This document shows, one piece after another, positions 33,755 through 43,191 of a stretch of DNA of 64,000 nucleotides. The stretch is from Nitrospira lenta (GTDB lineage: Bacteria; Nitrospirota; Nitrospiria; Nitrospirales; Nitrospiraceae): contig NZ_OUNR01000016.1 in the NCBI RefSeq assembly GCF_900403705.1, forward strand, positions 360,751 through 424,750. The letters are read 5' to 3'. The notes beneath the pieces were generated by a model. It saw only the letters and a list, made by a program, of their open reading frames with translations. It did no database searches and had not been told where the DNA came from. The stretch's first letter is position 1. Each line of letters opens with the position of its first letter. A program made the translations under genes and the position numbers.

Positions 33755-34882
33755 GTGTCTTCTTCTATTTTCATCATCGATAGCAGTCCGGCCGTCAGGC
33801 GAATGGTTGAGCAAATCTCAACCCCTGAAGGATTTGATGTCGTCGGATTTCAGGACGGTCCTGCCGCCCTCGAAGCGGCCCGCCGCATCAGTCCGGCACT
33901 CATCATCGCCGATTACCATCTCGACAACATCACGTTCTCCGGCTTCTGCAAAGAAGTGAACAGACTCGACAACCTAAGCGAAACCTATCTGATCTCGCTG
34001 GTCAATCCAGCCGATCGCCCGGACGAAAGTCTCCTTAAAACTCTGGGTGTGAAAGCTTTTTTGAATAAGCCGTTTCAATCAGAAGATTTGCTCGATGTCA
34101 TCAAGAGCCTACAGCAACAAACACAACCACAGCAGAATGGCAATCGCCTTAAGCGTCGAGTCTGGCCCCCCGACTCCACATCGACCGACACAGATGATGA
34201 TGACGCGGTGATGGACCAGTTGGACGTCGCCGATGAGCAGGAGGATCTCACCATGGCCCATCCGCCGGAATCCACGACCACCACGAAAGCCGCGCCGGTC
34301 GCCGCCGGCCCTGAAGAAGCGATGAAAGGCCTCTTCGGACAGCTGTTGGAATCAATGACTGAGCGGACGGAAAAGCGGCTTGCCGATGTGCTCCCGCAAG
34401 CCATCGAGAAGGAACTCACGACCCGTATTCACTCGGCCGTGAAAAATGAACTGAACGGACAGCTGGGGGAAATTCTCTCACAAGAGCAGCTGGCAACGAT
34501 TGTCCACCCGCTGTTGGTGCAAGAACTCCCCTCATTCATCAAGCAAGAAATGGCTGCCAGCGAAGGCCTGATCCGTCAGGCCGTATCCGATATCGCCATT
34601 CCCGTGATCAAGGACGTGCTGGACCAATCAGTCCGCGAACTGGCTGAAGCCAGCGTGCGCAAACAACTCCCCGAGGTGGTACGGGAACACCTGGGATCGA
34701 TTGATCTGCTGGTCAAAGAAGAAATCAGGCAGGCGACTCTCAAACATGCCCCGCTTATCGCCGACGATATTGTCCGGGCAACCGCGGAGCAGACTGTCGA
34801 ACAGGCGGTGCAACGAATCGTTCCTGAACTCGCGGAACAACACATTAAGGCCGAACTCACCCGCCTCACGGAAACGGAGTAG
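33755..34882 (+). CDS. Receiver-domain protein with long helical C-terminal region
   Basis: A 375-aa protein starting at GTG 33755, which has GGAGAG at proper spacing; an upstream TTG (33743) overlaps that ribosome-binding site. Residues 1-120 are a response-regulator receiver: FIIDSSP, phospho-acceptor Asp53 in LIIADYHLDN, and the conserved Lys in FLNKPFQ. A Thr/Asp-rich linker follows (about 145-195). The remaining 180 residues are charged amphipathic helices with repeated VxxxLPxxVxE-like units. No DNA-binding output domain is present, so it probably acts by protein contacts. No histidine kinase is adjacent. Confidence 0.82.
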   Translation: MSSSIFIIDSSPAVRRMVEQISTPEGFDVVGFQDGPAALEAARRISPALIIADYHLDNITFSGFCKEVNRLDNLSETYLISLVNPADRPDESLLKTLGVKAFLNKPFQSEDLLDVIKSLQQQTQPQQNGNRLKRRVWPPDSTSTDTDDDDAVMDQLDVADEQEDLTMAHPPESTTTTKAAPVAAGPEEAMKGLFGQLLESMTERTEKRLADVLPQAIEKELTTRIHSAVKNELNGQLGEILSQEQLATIVHPLLVQELPSFIKQEMAASEGLIRQAVSDIAIPVIKDVLDQSVRELAEASVRKQLPEVVREHLGSIDLLVKEEIRQATLKHAPLIADDIVRATAEQTVEQAVQRIVPELAEQHIKAELTRLTETE

Positions 34883-34899
34883 GCTTCACGCCTACTCCG
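34875..34899. terminator. Bidirectional hairpin between convergent genes
   Basis: A perfect 10-base-pair stem CGGAGTAGGC/GCCTACTCCG with a five-base loop. The stop codon of the receiver-domain gene lies inside the left arm. A pyrimidine-rich stretch (CTCTTCTTTCC) follows on the plus strand. Its placement between two convergent genes fits transcription termination. Confidence 0.5.
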
Positions 34900-34901
34900 C
34901 C

Positions 34902-35021
34902 CTAGCTCTTCTTTCCGGCTCGCTTCCCCTTCTGCCGTGCCCTCACCAGCGCTTTCACGCGCGTGACATTCTTGCGGTGTTTCTTGCGGGTCTTCCGGTC
35001 TTTCTCGCGTCCTCGCGGCAT
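34902..35021 (-). CDS. Very small, highly basic protein (39 aa)
   Basis: A 39-aa protein starting MPRGREKDRKTRKKHRKN; about half its residues are Lys or Arg. GGGAG is placed six bases before the ATG, which strongly supports translation from here rather than from the longer open frame. Composition suggests an RNA- or ribosome-binding peptide, like other tiny ribosomal proteins, but I cannot name it. It is convergent with the receiver-domain gene and divergent from valS. Confidence 0.6.
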   Translation of the reverse strand: MPRGREKDRKTRKKHRKNVTRVKALVRARQKGKRAGKKS

Positions 35022-35171
35022 GATGACTCCCTTACATGCTGAAAATGAATCGTTGGCTGCGGGCGATTGTATAACACAAGCCAGGCGCAGCCACAAGCCA
35101 AGCGGCCGCCCGTTCCCCGTCATCGGCAGACATGCTAAGATGCATGCTCATTTTTTGACGAAGGGCGGGCC

Positions 35172-37937
35172 ATGGCCTCACAACTCGACAAGACCTACGA
35201 ACCTAAAGCCGTCGAAGACCGCTGGTATCAGGAATGGATCCGCCGCGGCTACTTTCAGGCCTCGCCGCAGAACCCCGGCGTCCCCTATTGCATTGTCATT
35301 CCTCCGCCAAACGTGACCGGTTCACTGCACGTCGGCCATGCGCTGAACAATTCGCTTCAAGATATCCTGATTCGCTGGCGCCGCATGCAAGGCCGCAATG
35401 TGCTCTGGATGCCGGGTACCGACCATGCCGGCATTGCGACGCAAAATGTCGTCGAGAAGCAGCTCATGCAAGAGGGCACCTCACGGGAAGCGCTGGGGCG
35501 CGAGGCCTTTCTAGAGCGGGTCCGGCAATGGAAAGCGACCTCCGGCGGCACCATCATTCAACAGTTGAAACGCCTCGGCGCCTCCTGCGACTGGAGTCGG
35601 GAGCGCTTCACCATGGACGAAGGGCTTTCGAAAGCCGTTCTGGAAGTCTTCGTCCGGCTCTACGAAGACAAGCTGATCTATCGAGGCGAACGGCTGATCA
35701 ACTGGTGCCCCCGCTGCCAGACCGCGCTCTCCGACATTGAAGTGGAGCACGAAGACATCAAGGGCAAGCTGTACTCCATCGAGTATGCGTTGGCTGAAAA
35801 TCCTGACGTGCGGCTTACCGTTGCCACCACGCGACCGGAAACACTCCTCGGCGATACCGCCGTGGCCGTCCATCCAGAAGACGAACGCTTTCGCCACTTG
35901 ATCGGCAAACAACTCCTTCTACCGCTTACCACACGCACGATCCCGATCATCGGCGATGCAATCCTCGTCGATCGCGAGTTTGGAACCGGCGCGGTCAAGA
36001 TTACCCCGGCGCATGATTTCAACGACTACGAAGCCGGCGAGCGCCACAAACTGCCACGACTCGCCATTCTGGATCATCAAGCGCTGCTCGATCCCGCCGG
36101 CATGCAGAAAGCCGGAGTCGAACCTGCCGTGATCGAAATGCTGCAAGGGCTTCCCGTCACCAAAGCCCGGCCAAAAGTGGAAGCGCTCCTTCGAGAGCGG
36201 GGCATCCTCGCCAAAGTCGATGACCACAAAATGGCCGTGGGCAAATGTTATCGCTGCAAGACCGTCGTCGAGCCCTACTTGTCACCCCAGTGGTTCATCG
36301 ACATCAAGCCACTGGCTGAACCTGCCATCAAAGCCGTGGAAGACGGGCGCATCCGCATCATCCCCGAAGGCTGGACCAACAATTATCTCGGCTGGATGCG
36401 GGACATTAAAGACTGGTGTATCTCCCGACAGATCTGGTGGGGCCATCAGATTCCCGCCTGGTACTGCCTGGCATGCAACGCTAACTGCATCGTCACGACA
36501 ACGCATACCTCACCTTCCGGGAGCCCCGTCACGAGAACCACCATTCTCCAGGGCGCACGACCGATCGTCGCGAAATCTGCACCGACCATCTGTCCGACGT
36601 GCAAGGGACAGGAGTTTCTGCGCGACCCTGATGTCCTCGATACGTGGTTCTCTTCAGGAATTTGGCCGTTCTCTACGCTCGGGTGGCCGGAGCAGACGCC
36701 GGATCTCAAAGCCTACTATCCGACCGCCACACTCGTGACCGGTCTGGACATTCTGTTCTTCTGGGTCGCGCGCATGATCATGTTCGGACTGAAATTCATG
36801 GACGATGTCCCCTTCCGCGACGTCTACATCCATGCCCTCGTCCGCGACGCCGAAGGACAGAAGATGAGCAAGTCGAAAGGCAACGTGATCGATCCGCTCC
36901 ACGTCATGGAACAGTTCGGGACCGACGCCTTACGCTTCACTCTTGCATCCATGGCCTCTCCCGGTCGCGACATCAAACTGGCGGAAGAGCGGATCGAAGG
37001 CTATCGCAACTTTGCCAATAAGATCTGGAACGCCGCCCGTTTCGCCCACATGTATCTCGACGGAGCGAAAGAAGCGCGGCCGCCCAAAGACCGCTCCTTC
37101 CCCGACCGGTGGATCCTCAGTCGCTTGAATGACACCATCCGAGTCGTTGATCTGGAGCTGGAGGCTTATCGATTCGATCGAGCGGCCAGTGCGCTCTACC
37201 AATTCTTCTGGCATGAGTACTGTGACTGGTATCTCGAACTAATCAAACCGGTCCTCCAGGACCCCGCACACCCTGAAGGTCCTTCTACTCGTCACACATT
37301 GTCGGAAACGCTGGAGATCTGGCTGCGGCTTTTGCACCCCTTCATGCCGTTCCTCTCGGAGGAAATCTGGCAGACGCTGCCACACCAGGGCGAGACGATT
37401 GTTCTACAGGCCTACCCGACCGCACGGGATGAATGGCACGATGGAGCGGCCGACGACGCCTTCCGTCTCCTCGAACGCAGCATCGGCCTCCTGAGAACCG
37501 CGCGTGTCTTGCTCAACTATCCGCCCGGCAAACCGATCAACTTCTTTCTCACGCACGACGACCAGAAGACCGCCGCTACCCTGCAGGCGCTGAAGGCCGA
37601 CCTCGCCCATCTCGGGAAAGGCTCGTTGACGCTGACGCCGATCGCCGAATGGCCCACGACCCAGATTCTCCGACTCGTGACTGAAGGGTTGACCGTGGGG
37701 ATCACGGTCGAGGGTGATGTCGATCTCAAAAAAGCGCTCGATCGGCTCCTCAAGCAAATTGCCGAGGCCGAGAAGGAAGCACAGCGGATCGACGGCAAGC
37801 TGAAGAGCGCAGACTTTGTGTCCAAAGCCCCACCCGAGGTCATCACAGAACATCAGGAGCGGGTGCGCAGTCTCACCCGTGACCGAGCCATGCTGGTGAG
37901 CAGCGAGCAGCAACTCCGTGCCATGCTGGGAGCCTGA
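35172..37937 (+). CDS. valS: Valine--tRNA ligase
   Basis: A 921-aa class I synthetase. The HIGH motif appears as PPPNVTGSLHVGHALNNS and the KMSKS loop as GQKMSKSKGNVIDP. The CP1 editing domain contains VATTRPETLLGDTAVAVHPED. The C-terminal helical arm (DLKKALDRLLKQIAEAEKEA) is the tRNA-clamping coiled coil. The enzyme charges tRNA-Val and hydrolyses Thr-tRNA-Val. The stop is three bases before nadC, starting a tight run of valS, nadC, birA and coaX. Confidence 0.97.
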   Translation: MASQLDKTYEPKAVEDRWYQEWIRRGYFQASPQNPGVPYCIVIPPPNVTGSLHVGHALNNSLQDILIRWRRMQGRNVLWMPGTDHAGIATQNVVEKQLMQEGTSREALGREAFLERVRQWKATSGGTIIQQLKRLGASCDWSRERFTMDEGLSKAVLEVFVRLYEDKLIYRGERLINWCPRCQTALSDIEVEHEDIKGKLYSIEYALAENPDVRLTVATTRPETLLGDTAVAVHPEDERFRHLIGKQLLLPLTTRTIPIIGDAILVDREFGTGAVKITPAHDFNDYEAGERHKLPRLAILDHQALLDPAGMQKAGVEPAVIEMLQGLPVTKARPKVEALLRERGILAKVDDHKMAVGKCYRCKTVVEPYLSPQWFIDIKPLAEPAIKAVEDGRIRIIPEGWTNNYLGWMRDIKDWCISRQIWWGHQIPAWYCLACNANCIVTTTHTSPSGSPVTRTTILQGARPIVAKSAPTICPTCKGQEFLRDPDVLDTWFSSGIWPFSTLGWPEQTPDLKAYYPTATLVTGLDILFFWVARMIMFGLKFMDDVPFRDVYIHALVRDAEGQKMSKSKGNVIDPLHVMEQFGTDALRFTLASMASPGRDIKLAEERIEGYRNFANKIWNAARFAHMYLDGAKEARPPKDRSFPDRWILSRLNDTIRVVDLELEAYRFDRAASALYQFFWHEYCDWYLELIKPVLQDPAHPEGPSTRHTLSETLEIWLRLLHPFMPFLSEEIWQTLPHQGETIVLQAYPTARDEWHDGAADDAFRLLERSIGLLRTARVLLNYPPGKPINFFLTHDDQKTAATLQALKADLAHLGKGSLTLTPIAEWPTTQILRLVTEGLTVGITVEGDVDLKKALDRLLKQIAEAEKEAQRIDGKLKSADFVSKAPPEVITEHQERVRSLTRDRAMLVSSEQQLRAMLGA

Positions 37938-37940
37938 TCG

Positions 37941-38822
37941 ATGATCCAACTGCCCGCCGCAGATATCCGCCGCGCCGTGCGCGCCGGACTCGAAGAAGAC
38001 CTCGGCGAAGGCGACCTGACCACGACGGCCCTCTTCTCCAAATCGGTGCCGGCCCAGGCTTCGATTATTGCCCAGCAGCCGATGGTGGTCGCCGGACTCG
38101 CGGCGGCCGTGCAGACCTTTCTCATGGTCGATCCCTCGCTCCGGCTCACAACCCATACCCATGACGGCGACCGCATCCCCACCGGCGCGGCGCTCCTCGA
38201 CATTGAGGGCGACGGTCGCTCCATCCTCCAGGCCGAACGGGTCGCGCTGAATTTCCTCCAACATCTCTCAGGGATCGCGACGCTGACTGATAAGTTCTGC
38301 CAGGCCGTACGCCATACACCCGCACGGATTCTCGACACAAGGAAAACCCTGCCCGGCTGGAGGTCGTTACAGAAATGGGCAGTCGCGTTAGGCGGCGGCA
38401 CCAACCACCGCTTCTCACTCGGCGATGGTCTGCTGATTAAAGACAACCATCTCGCATTGCTCCAGAAAGGCAAGCAATCAGTCCGTACCGCTTGCCGACT
38501 GGCCCATCAGGACACCTCCCGTGCCGTGCCGCTGATCGTCGAGGTGGAATCATTGGCAGAGGTTCGCCAGGCACTCGCGGGAAAAGCCGACATCATTCTG
38601 CTCGACAATATGACTCCGGCGATGGTTAAGCAGGCGGTTGTGCTGATCCGGCGCCGAGCCATCGTGGAAGTGTCCGGCGGCATTACGCTTAAGAACGTGC
38701 GGGCCATGGCGCGGGCCGGCGCCGATCGCATTTCAATCGGGGCGCTCACCCATTCGGCCCCGACAGCCAACATGAGCCTGGAACTGACTCCTGTCCGCCG
38801 TCCGCGGCGGCCGCGCACATAA
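37941..38822 (+). CDS. nadC: Nicotinate-nucleotide pyrophosphorylase (quinolinate PRTase)
   Basis: A 293-aa enzyme of de novo NAD synthesis that converts quinolinate and PRPP to nicotinate mononucleotide. Family segments are clear: EEDLGEGDLTT near the N-terminus, LNFLQHLSGIATLT, ILDTRKTLPGWRSLQKWAV, GGGTNHRFSLGDGLLIKDNH and VSGGITLKNVRAMA. Spacing to valS is three bases and to birA is three bases, so the genes share a transcript. Confidence 0.96.
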   Translation: MIQLPAADIRRAVRAGLEEDLGEGDLTTTALFSKSVPAQASIIAQQPMVVAGLAAAVQTFLMVDPSLRLTTHTHDGDRIPTGAALLDIEGDGRSILQAERVALNFLQHLSGIATLTDKFCQAVRHTPARILDTRKTLPGWRSLQKWAVALGGGTNHRFSLGDGLLIKDNHLALLQKGKQSVRTACRLAHQDTSRAVPLIVEVESLAEVRQALAGKADIILLDNMTPAMVKQAVVLIRRRAIVEVSGGITLKNVRAMARAGADRISIGALTHSAPTANMSLELTPVRRPRRPRT

Positions 38823-38825
38823 GCC

Positions 38826-39665
38826 GTGTCATCCTCTTCACCTCTTACTCTCGACGACATTCGCAGTACGCTTGCGTCGAAACGCTTAGGGCGGCACCTG
38901 CACCTCCACCACAGCCTCGCCTCGACCAATTCAGAAGCGATGATGCTGGCCCAGAATGGCGCGGAGGACGGGACCGTTGTCGTCGCAGAAAGCCAATCAG
39001 CCGGACGAGGCCGTCATGCACGAACATGGTTCTCACCGCCCGGCTTAAATCTCTATTGCTCGATCATCGTCCGCGGCCTTGGGCGAGGTCTCTCCCTGGC
39101 TGACTGGCTCTCATGGGTTCCTTTGACGACAGCGCTGGCAGTGGCAGAAGCCGTCCAAGAAACGGCCGCGACATCGCTCGCGCTGAAATGGCCGAATGAT
39201 CTCTTGCTGGATGAACGAAAAGCCGGCGGCATTCTCTGTGAAAGCTCACTCGCGATCCCGGATAGCCCGATCGTCGTCATCGGAATCGGTCTGAACGTGA
39301 ATGTCCCCCGGGAATCGTTCCCCGACGAATTGCGGCCGATCGCCACCTCGCTCTTTGAGTCCTCACACCGGCTGGTTGATCGTAACCGGCTCCTTGCCCG
39401 GCTCCTCCTGGAATTGGAACAGAGCCTCGATGAGTTGCGCGACCATGGATCATCCAGGCTGCTGCAGGCCTATCAGCGCCGCTGCACGACCCTCGGCCGC
39501 CAAGTTCGCGTCGTACTTGGCACCAATGAAGAACTCCTCGGAACCGCCGTCGCCATTACCGCCGACGGCACCCTTCAAGTCAGGCCTTCCACAGAGAATT
39601 CCGGCACAGGCAAGGCTCCGCTTATCGACATTCGGGCAGGCGACGTGATTCATGTCAGGAACTAG
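38826..39665 (+). CDS. birA: Biotin--[acetyl-CoA-carboxylase] ligase, no DNA-binding domain
   Basis: A 279-aa biotin protein ligase starting at GTG 38826. The biotinyl-AMP loop is QSAGRGRHARTW, followed by LKWPNDLLLDERKAGGILCE and GIGLNVN. The short N-terminus has no winged helix, so this is the monofunctional class that does not repress biotin genes. Its 3' end extends to within 34 bases of the coaX start. Confidence 0.94.
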   Translation: MSSSSPLTLDDIRSTLASKRLGRHLHLHHSLASTNSEAMMLAQNGAEDGTVVVAESQSAGRGRHARTWFSPPGLNLYCSIIVRGLGRGLSLADWLSWVPLTTALAVAEAVQETAATSLALKWPNDLLLDERKAGGILCESSLAIPDSPIVVIGIGLNVNVPRESFPDELRPIATSLFESSHRLVDRNRLLARLLLELEQSLDELRDHGSSRLLQAYQRRCTTLGRQVRVVLGTNEELLGTAVAITADGTLQVRPSTENSGTGKAPLIDIRAGDVIHVRN

Positions 39666-39699
39666 CGAAATCCCCCGTGCACGAAGTAAAATAGGACCT

Positions 39700-40488
39700 A
39701 TGCTACTGGTCATCGATATCGGCAATACCAACGTCGTGTGGGGGATCTTCGAAGGATCCACACTGATTGCGCATTGGCGTTTGGCGACGGATCCCAAGAC
39801 GACGGCTGATGAATACGGCGTACTCTGCTTGAACCTCCTGGCCAGAAGCGGCCGCACGCCGCAGCAGGTCACGGACGCCATCATCTCCAGCGTCGTGCCG
39901 GCTCTCACTGGTACCTTCGACACCATGGTCGAAACCTACTTTCACCGCACTCCCTTAGTCGTGTCATCGGATATGGATGTCGGCCTCATGCTCAAATATG
40001 CCAACCCCAAGGAAATCGGCAGCGACCGGATCGTGAATGCCGCCGCGGCCTATCATAAGTACAAGACCGATCTCATCATCGTGGATTTCGGCACGGCGAC
40101 GACCTTCTGCGCTGTCACGGCAACCGGAGACTATCTTGGCGGGGTGATTGCGCCGGGAATCGGCATTTCGGCCGAAGCGCTCTTCGCTCGTGCCGCCAAG
40201 CTCAGCAAAGTTGAACTCGCCCGGCCGAAAACCGTCATCGGCACCGATACCGCGAGCAGCATTCAGGCCGGCCTGTTGTTCGGCTATGCCGGTCTCGTCG
40301 ATGCGCTCGTCCGGCGCATGGAGCAGGAACTCGGACGCACCTGCCTGGTCATCGCGACGGGAGGCCTGGCTTCGGTCATTGCCCCCGAAACGACCTCCAT
40401 TAAACGCATCGAGCCGTTACTAACCCTTGATGGGTTGGAACTTCTCTACCGGCGCGCTCGCGGGACCTCATCGGCTACCTGGACCTAG
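39700..40488 (+). CDS. coaX: Type III pantothenate kinase
   Basis: A 262-aa ASKHA-fold kinase performing the first step of CoA synthesis. MLLVIDIGNTNVVWGIFEG carries the phosphate-1 motif; GSDRIVNAAAAYHKY and DFGTATTFCAV are further family motifs. I chose ATG 39700, after AGGA, which gives the usual CoaX length. An in-frame start at 39652 would overlap birA. This supplies CoA, the source of phosphopantetheine for the NRPS, though the link is only metabolic. Confidence 0.95.
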   Translation: MLLVIDIGNTNVVWGIFEGSTLIAHWRLATDPKTTADEYGVLCLNLLARSGRTPQQVTDAIISSVVPALTGTFDTMVETYFHRTPLVVSSDMDVGLMLKYANPKEIGSDRIVNAAAAYHKYKTDLIIVDFGTATTFCAVTATGDYLGGVIAPGIGISAEALFARAAKLSKVELARPKTVIGTDTASSIQAGLLFGYAGLVDALVRRMEQELGRTCLVIATGGLASVIAPETTSIKRIEPLLTLDGLELLYRRARGTSSATWT

Positions 40489-40537
40489 CGTTTCCGTTAT
40501 CCCCATCATTATTCTCAGAAATTTCTTTCCTCCCCTG

Positions 40538-40565
40538 TTGACTTCCACTTCCTTATGGATATCTG
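40538..40565 (+). promoter_or_regulatory. Weak candidate promoter of the grpE-dnaK operon
   Basis: TTGACT (40538-40543) and TATCTG (40560-40565) are 16 bases apart, ending 21 bases before the grpE ATG. The -10 is poor. I looked for a CIRCE inverted repeat and a sigma-32-type pair in this gap and found neither convincingly. Confidence 0.25.
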
Positions 40566-40586
40566 CACCACTGTAGAGGAAACATA

Positions 40587-41159
40587 ATGAGCAACGATCA
40601 AGACAACGCCAATACAATTGACAACTTAGATGACGGGAACGTCACTGACCCAAGCCTCGATGGAGGGATGCAGGCCGTCCTTGCCGCCAAGGAAGACGAG
40701 TGCAAAGCCCTCAACGAGAAGTACCTGCGGCTGGCGGCAGAATTCGAAAACTATAAACGCCTGGCCCAGCGGGATCAGCGTGAGCAGATCAAGTTCGGAA
40801 ACGAACAGCTGTTGCGGGAGCTCCTCCCCGTCGTCGATAACATGGAACGAGCCATTAAGGCGGCGCACGACAAGGGTAGCAGTGCGGCATTGGTCCAGGG
40901 TGTGGACCTGACCTTGAAACAATTGACCGGCGCCCTTGGAAAATTCGGCGTGCAGGCCGTGGAGAGCGTGGGCAAGCCGTTTGATCCTGGAGCCCATCAG
41001 GCCGTCTCTCAGGTGCCATCGGATCAAGTGCCCAGCGATCATGTCCTCGACGAGTTTCAAAAAGGCTATCGCCTGCACGACCGGATCCTCCGCGCCGCGA
41101 TGGTCAGTGTGTCCTCAGGTCCGGCGCAAGCCGGTGGCAAGTCTTCGGAAATAAACTAA
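40587..41159 (+). CDS. grpE: Nucleotide exchange factor GrpE
   Basis: A 190-aa co-chaperone that releases ADP from DnaK. The central coiled coil includes [20 protein letters not shown], and the C-terminal beta domain contains [26 protein letters not shown] precedes the ATG. It opens the grpE-dnaK-dnaJ heat-shock cluster; no hrcA repressor gene is next to it. Confidence 0.96.
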   Translation: MSNDQDNANTIDNLDDGNVTDPSLDGGMQAVLAAKEDECKALNEKYLRLAAEFENYKRLAQRDQREQIKFGNEQLLRELLPVVDNMERAIKAAHDKGSSAALVQGVDLTLKQLTGALGKFGVQAVESVGKPFDPGAHQAVSQVPSDQVPSDHVLDEFQKGYRLHDRILRAAMVSVSSGPAQAGGKSSEIN

Positions 41160-41203
41160 GACATCGGTTATTTTTAGTCGCTGATATCGGAAGGAGTTCA
41201 CTC

Positions 41204-43120
41204 ATGGGTAAAGTCATCGGCATCGACCTCGGTACCACCAACTCATGCGTCGCGATTATGAGCGGCGGCGACCCCGTCGTCATCGCCAACGCGGAAGGCG
41301 CCCGTACCACCCCGTCTATCGTCGGCATCACCGAGAAGGGCGAGCGGCTGGTCGGACAGATCGCCAAGCGTCAGGCCATCACCAACCCGGAAAATACGAT
41401 TTTCTCCGTCAAGCGCCTCATGGGCCGCAAGTTCAAGAGCCGTGAAGTGCAGGAAGCCATGAAGCGGCTCCCCTACAAAGTCGTGGAAGCCGATAACGGC
41501 GATGCGCATGTCATCATCCGCGGCAAATCCTACAGCCCGCCGGAAGTCTCCGCCATGATTCTGCAGAAGATGCGGCAGACGGCGGAAGACTATCTTGGAG
41601 AAAAGGTCACGGAAGCGGTCGTCACCGTCCCGGCCTATTTCGACGATAGCCAGCGCCAGGCAACGAAAGATGCCGGCCAGATCGCCGGACTGAACGTGCT
41701 GCGTATCATCAATGAACCGACGGCGGCCTCACTGGCCTACGGCCTCGACAAAAAGAAAGACGAGCGGATCGTGGTCTACGATCTCGGCGGCGGAACCTTC
41801 GACGTCTCCGTCCTCGAAATCGGCGAAGGCGTGTTCGAAGTAAAGTCCACCAACGGCGATACCTATCTCGGCGGCGACGACTTCGACCAGCGCGTCATGG
41901 ATTGGCTCGTCGACGAATTCAAGAAAGACCAGGGCATCGACCTCAAGAAGGACCGGATGGCCTTGCAGCGGCTGAAAGAAGCCGCCGAGCGCGCCAAGAT
42001 CGAGCTGTCGTCTTCACCGGAGACGGAAATCAATCTGCCGTTCATCACGGCCGATGCCAGCGGTCCCAAGCACATGGTCATCAAGTTGACCCGGGCAAAA
42101 CTGGAGCAACTGGTCGATGACCTGATCCAGCGCACCATCGAACCCTGCCGCAAGGCATTGGCCGATGCCGGGGTCTCCGCCAAGGATATCCAGGAAGTCG
42201 TGCTGGTCGGCGGCATGACCCGTATGCCGAAAGTCATTCAAGTCGTGAAGGAGTTCTTCGGAAAAGAACCCCATCGCGGCGTGAACCCGGATGAAGTCGT
42301 CGCCATCGGAGCCGGCGTGCAGGGCGGCGTGCTCAAAGGTGAAGTGAAGGATGTGCTGTTGCTCGACGTCACCCCACTCTCCCTGGGTATTGAAACCCTG
42401 GGCGGCGTGTTTACGAAGCTCATCGAGCGCAACACCACCGTCCCGACGAAGAAAAGCCAGGTCTTCTCGACCGCGGCCGATAACCAGACCGCCGTCACCA
42501 TTCGTGTCTTCCAAGGCGAACGGGAAATGGCGAACGACAATAAACTGCTCGGCCAGTTCGACCTCGTCGGAATTCCTTCGGCTCCTCGCGGGATGCCGCA
42601 GGTCGAAGTGACCTTCGACATCGATGCCAACGGCATCGTCCACGTGTCGGCGAAGGATCTGGCGACGCAGAAAGAGCAGTCGATCAAGATCACCGCGTCC
42701 AGCGGTCTCAGCAAGGAAGAAGTCGAAAAACTCGTTAAGGATGCGGCCTCGCATACCGAAGACGACAAGAAGCGGCGCAAGCTGGCTGAAGCCAAGAACC
42801 AGGCCGATAACCTGATCTATCAGACCGAAAAGAATCTGACGGAGTACGGCGACAAGGTCGATGCGGAAGAAAAGACCAAGATCCAGGATGCGGTGGCCGC
42901 GTTGAAGACGGCGCTCGAAGGGACCGAACCGGACGCCATCGAATCAGCCACCCAGACGCTCATGACCGCGTCGCACAAGCTGGCGGAAGAGATGTACAAG
43001 AAAGCTGCAGCGACCGCCGCACCGGGATCGGGCGCGGACGCATCGGCCTCGGCCGAAACCAAGACCGATGAAAAAGTCGTGGATGCAGAATTCGAAGAAG
43101 TAGACAAAGAGAAGAAGTAG
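41204..43120 (+). CDS. dnaK: Chaperone protein DnaK (Hsp70)
   Basis: A 638-aa Hsp70. [18 protein letters not shown] begins the ATPase domain; [17 protein letters not shown] and [12 protein letters not shown] are the other nucleotide motifs. The linker [16 protein letters not shown] leads to the substrate-binding domain, and an Ala/Gly-rich tail ends in [17 protein letters not shown] ribosome-binding site is present. It works with the GrpE and DnaJ encoded on either side. Confidence 0.98.
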   Translation: MGKVIGIDLGTTNSCVAIMSGGDPVVIANAEGARTTPSIVGITEKGERLVGQIAKRQAITNPENTIFSVKRLMGRKFKSREVQEAMKRLPYKVVEADNGDAHVIIRGKSYSPPEVSAMILQKMRQTAEDYLGEKVTEAVVTVPAYFDDSQRQATKDAGQIAGLNVLRIINEPTAASLAYGLDKKKDERIVVYDLGGGTFDVSVLEIGEGVFEVKSTNGDTYLGGDDFDQRVMDWLVDEFKKDQGIDLKKDRMALQRLKEAAERAKIELSSSPETEINLPFITADASGPKHMVIKLTRAKLEQLVDDLIQRTIEPCRKALADAGVSAKDIQEVVLVGGMTRMPKVIQVVKEFFGKEPHRGVNPDEVVAIGAGVQGGVLKGEVKDVLLLDVTPLSLGIETLGGVFTKLIERNTTVPTKKSQVFSTAADNQTAVTIRVFQGEREMANDNKLLGQFDLVGIPSAPRGMPQVEVTFDIDANGIVHVSAKDLATQKEQSIKITASSGLSKEEVEKLVKDAASHTEDDKKRRKLAEAKNQADNLIYQTEKNLTEYGDKVDAEEKTKIQDAVAALKTALEGTEPDAIESATQTLMTASHKLAEEMYKKAAATAAPGSGADASASAETKTDEKVVDAEFEEVDKEKK

Positions 43121-43140
43121 TTTACAATAACCTCAGAAGT

Positions 43141-43179
43141 GACCGAGTTTCCTTGTAAGAGGGAACTCGGTCTTTCTCT
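43141..43179 (+). terminator. Intrinsic terminator (or attenuator) between dnaK and dnaJ
   Basis: A 12-base-pair stem (GACCGAGTTTCC with GGGAACTCGGTC, one G-U pair), an eight-base loop, and a pyrimidine run TCTTTCTCT. It lies 20 bases after the dnaK stop and 20 bases before dnaJ. It could end most transcripts after dnaK and reduce dnaJ expression. Confidence 0.65.
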
Positions 43180-43191
43180 GCTGTTCACCTG

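Noticed and set aside
40489..40586. CIRCE element or sigma-32 promoter before grpE
   Set aside because: No TTAGCACTC-type inverted repeat; a CCCCAT-like stretch lacks a matching upstream element.
42014..42754. 246-aa minus-strand frame opposite dnaK
   Set aside because: Antisense shadow; dnaK coding is certain.
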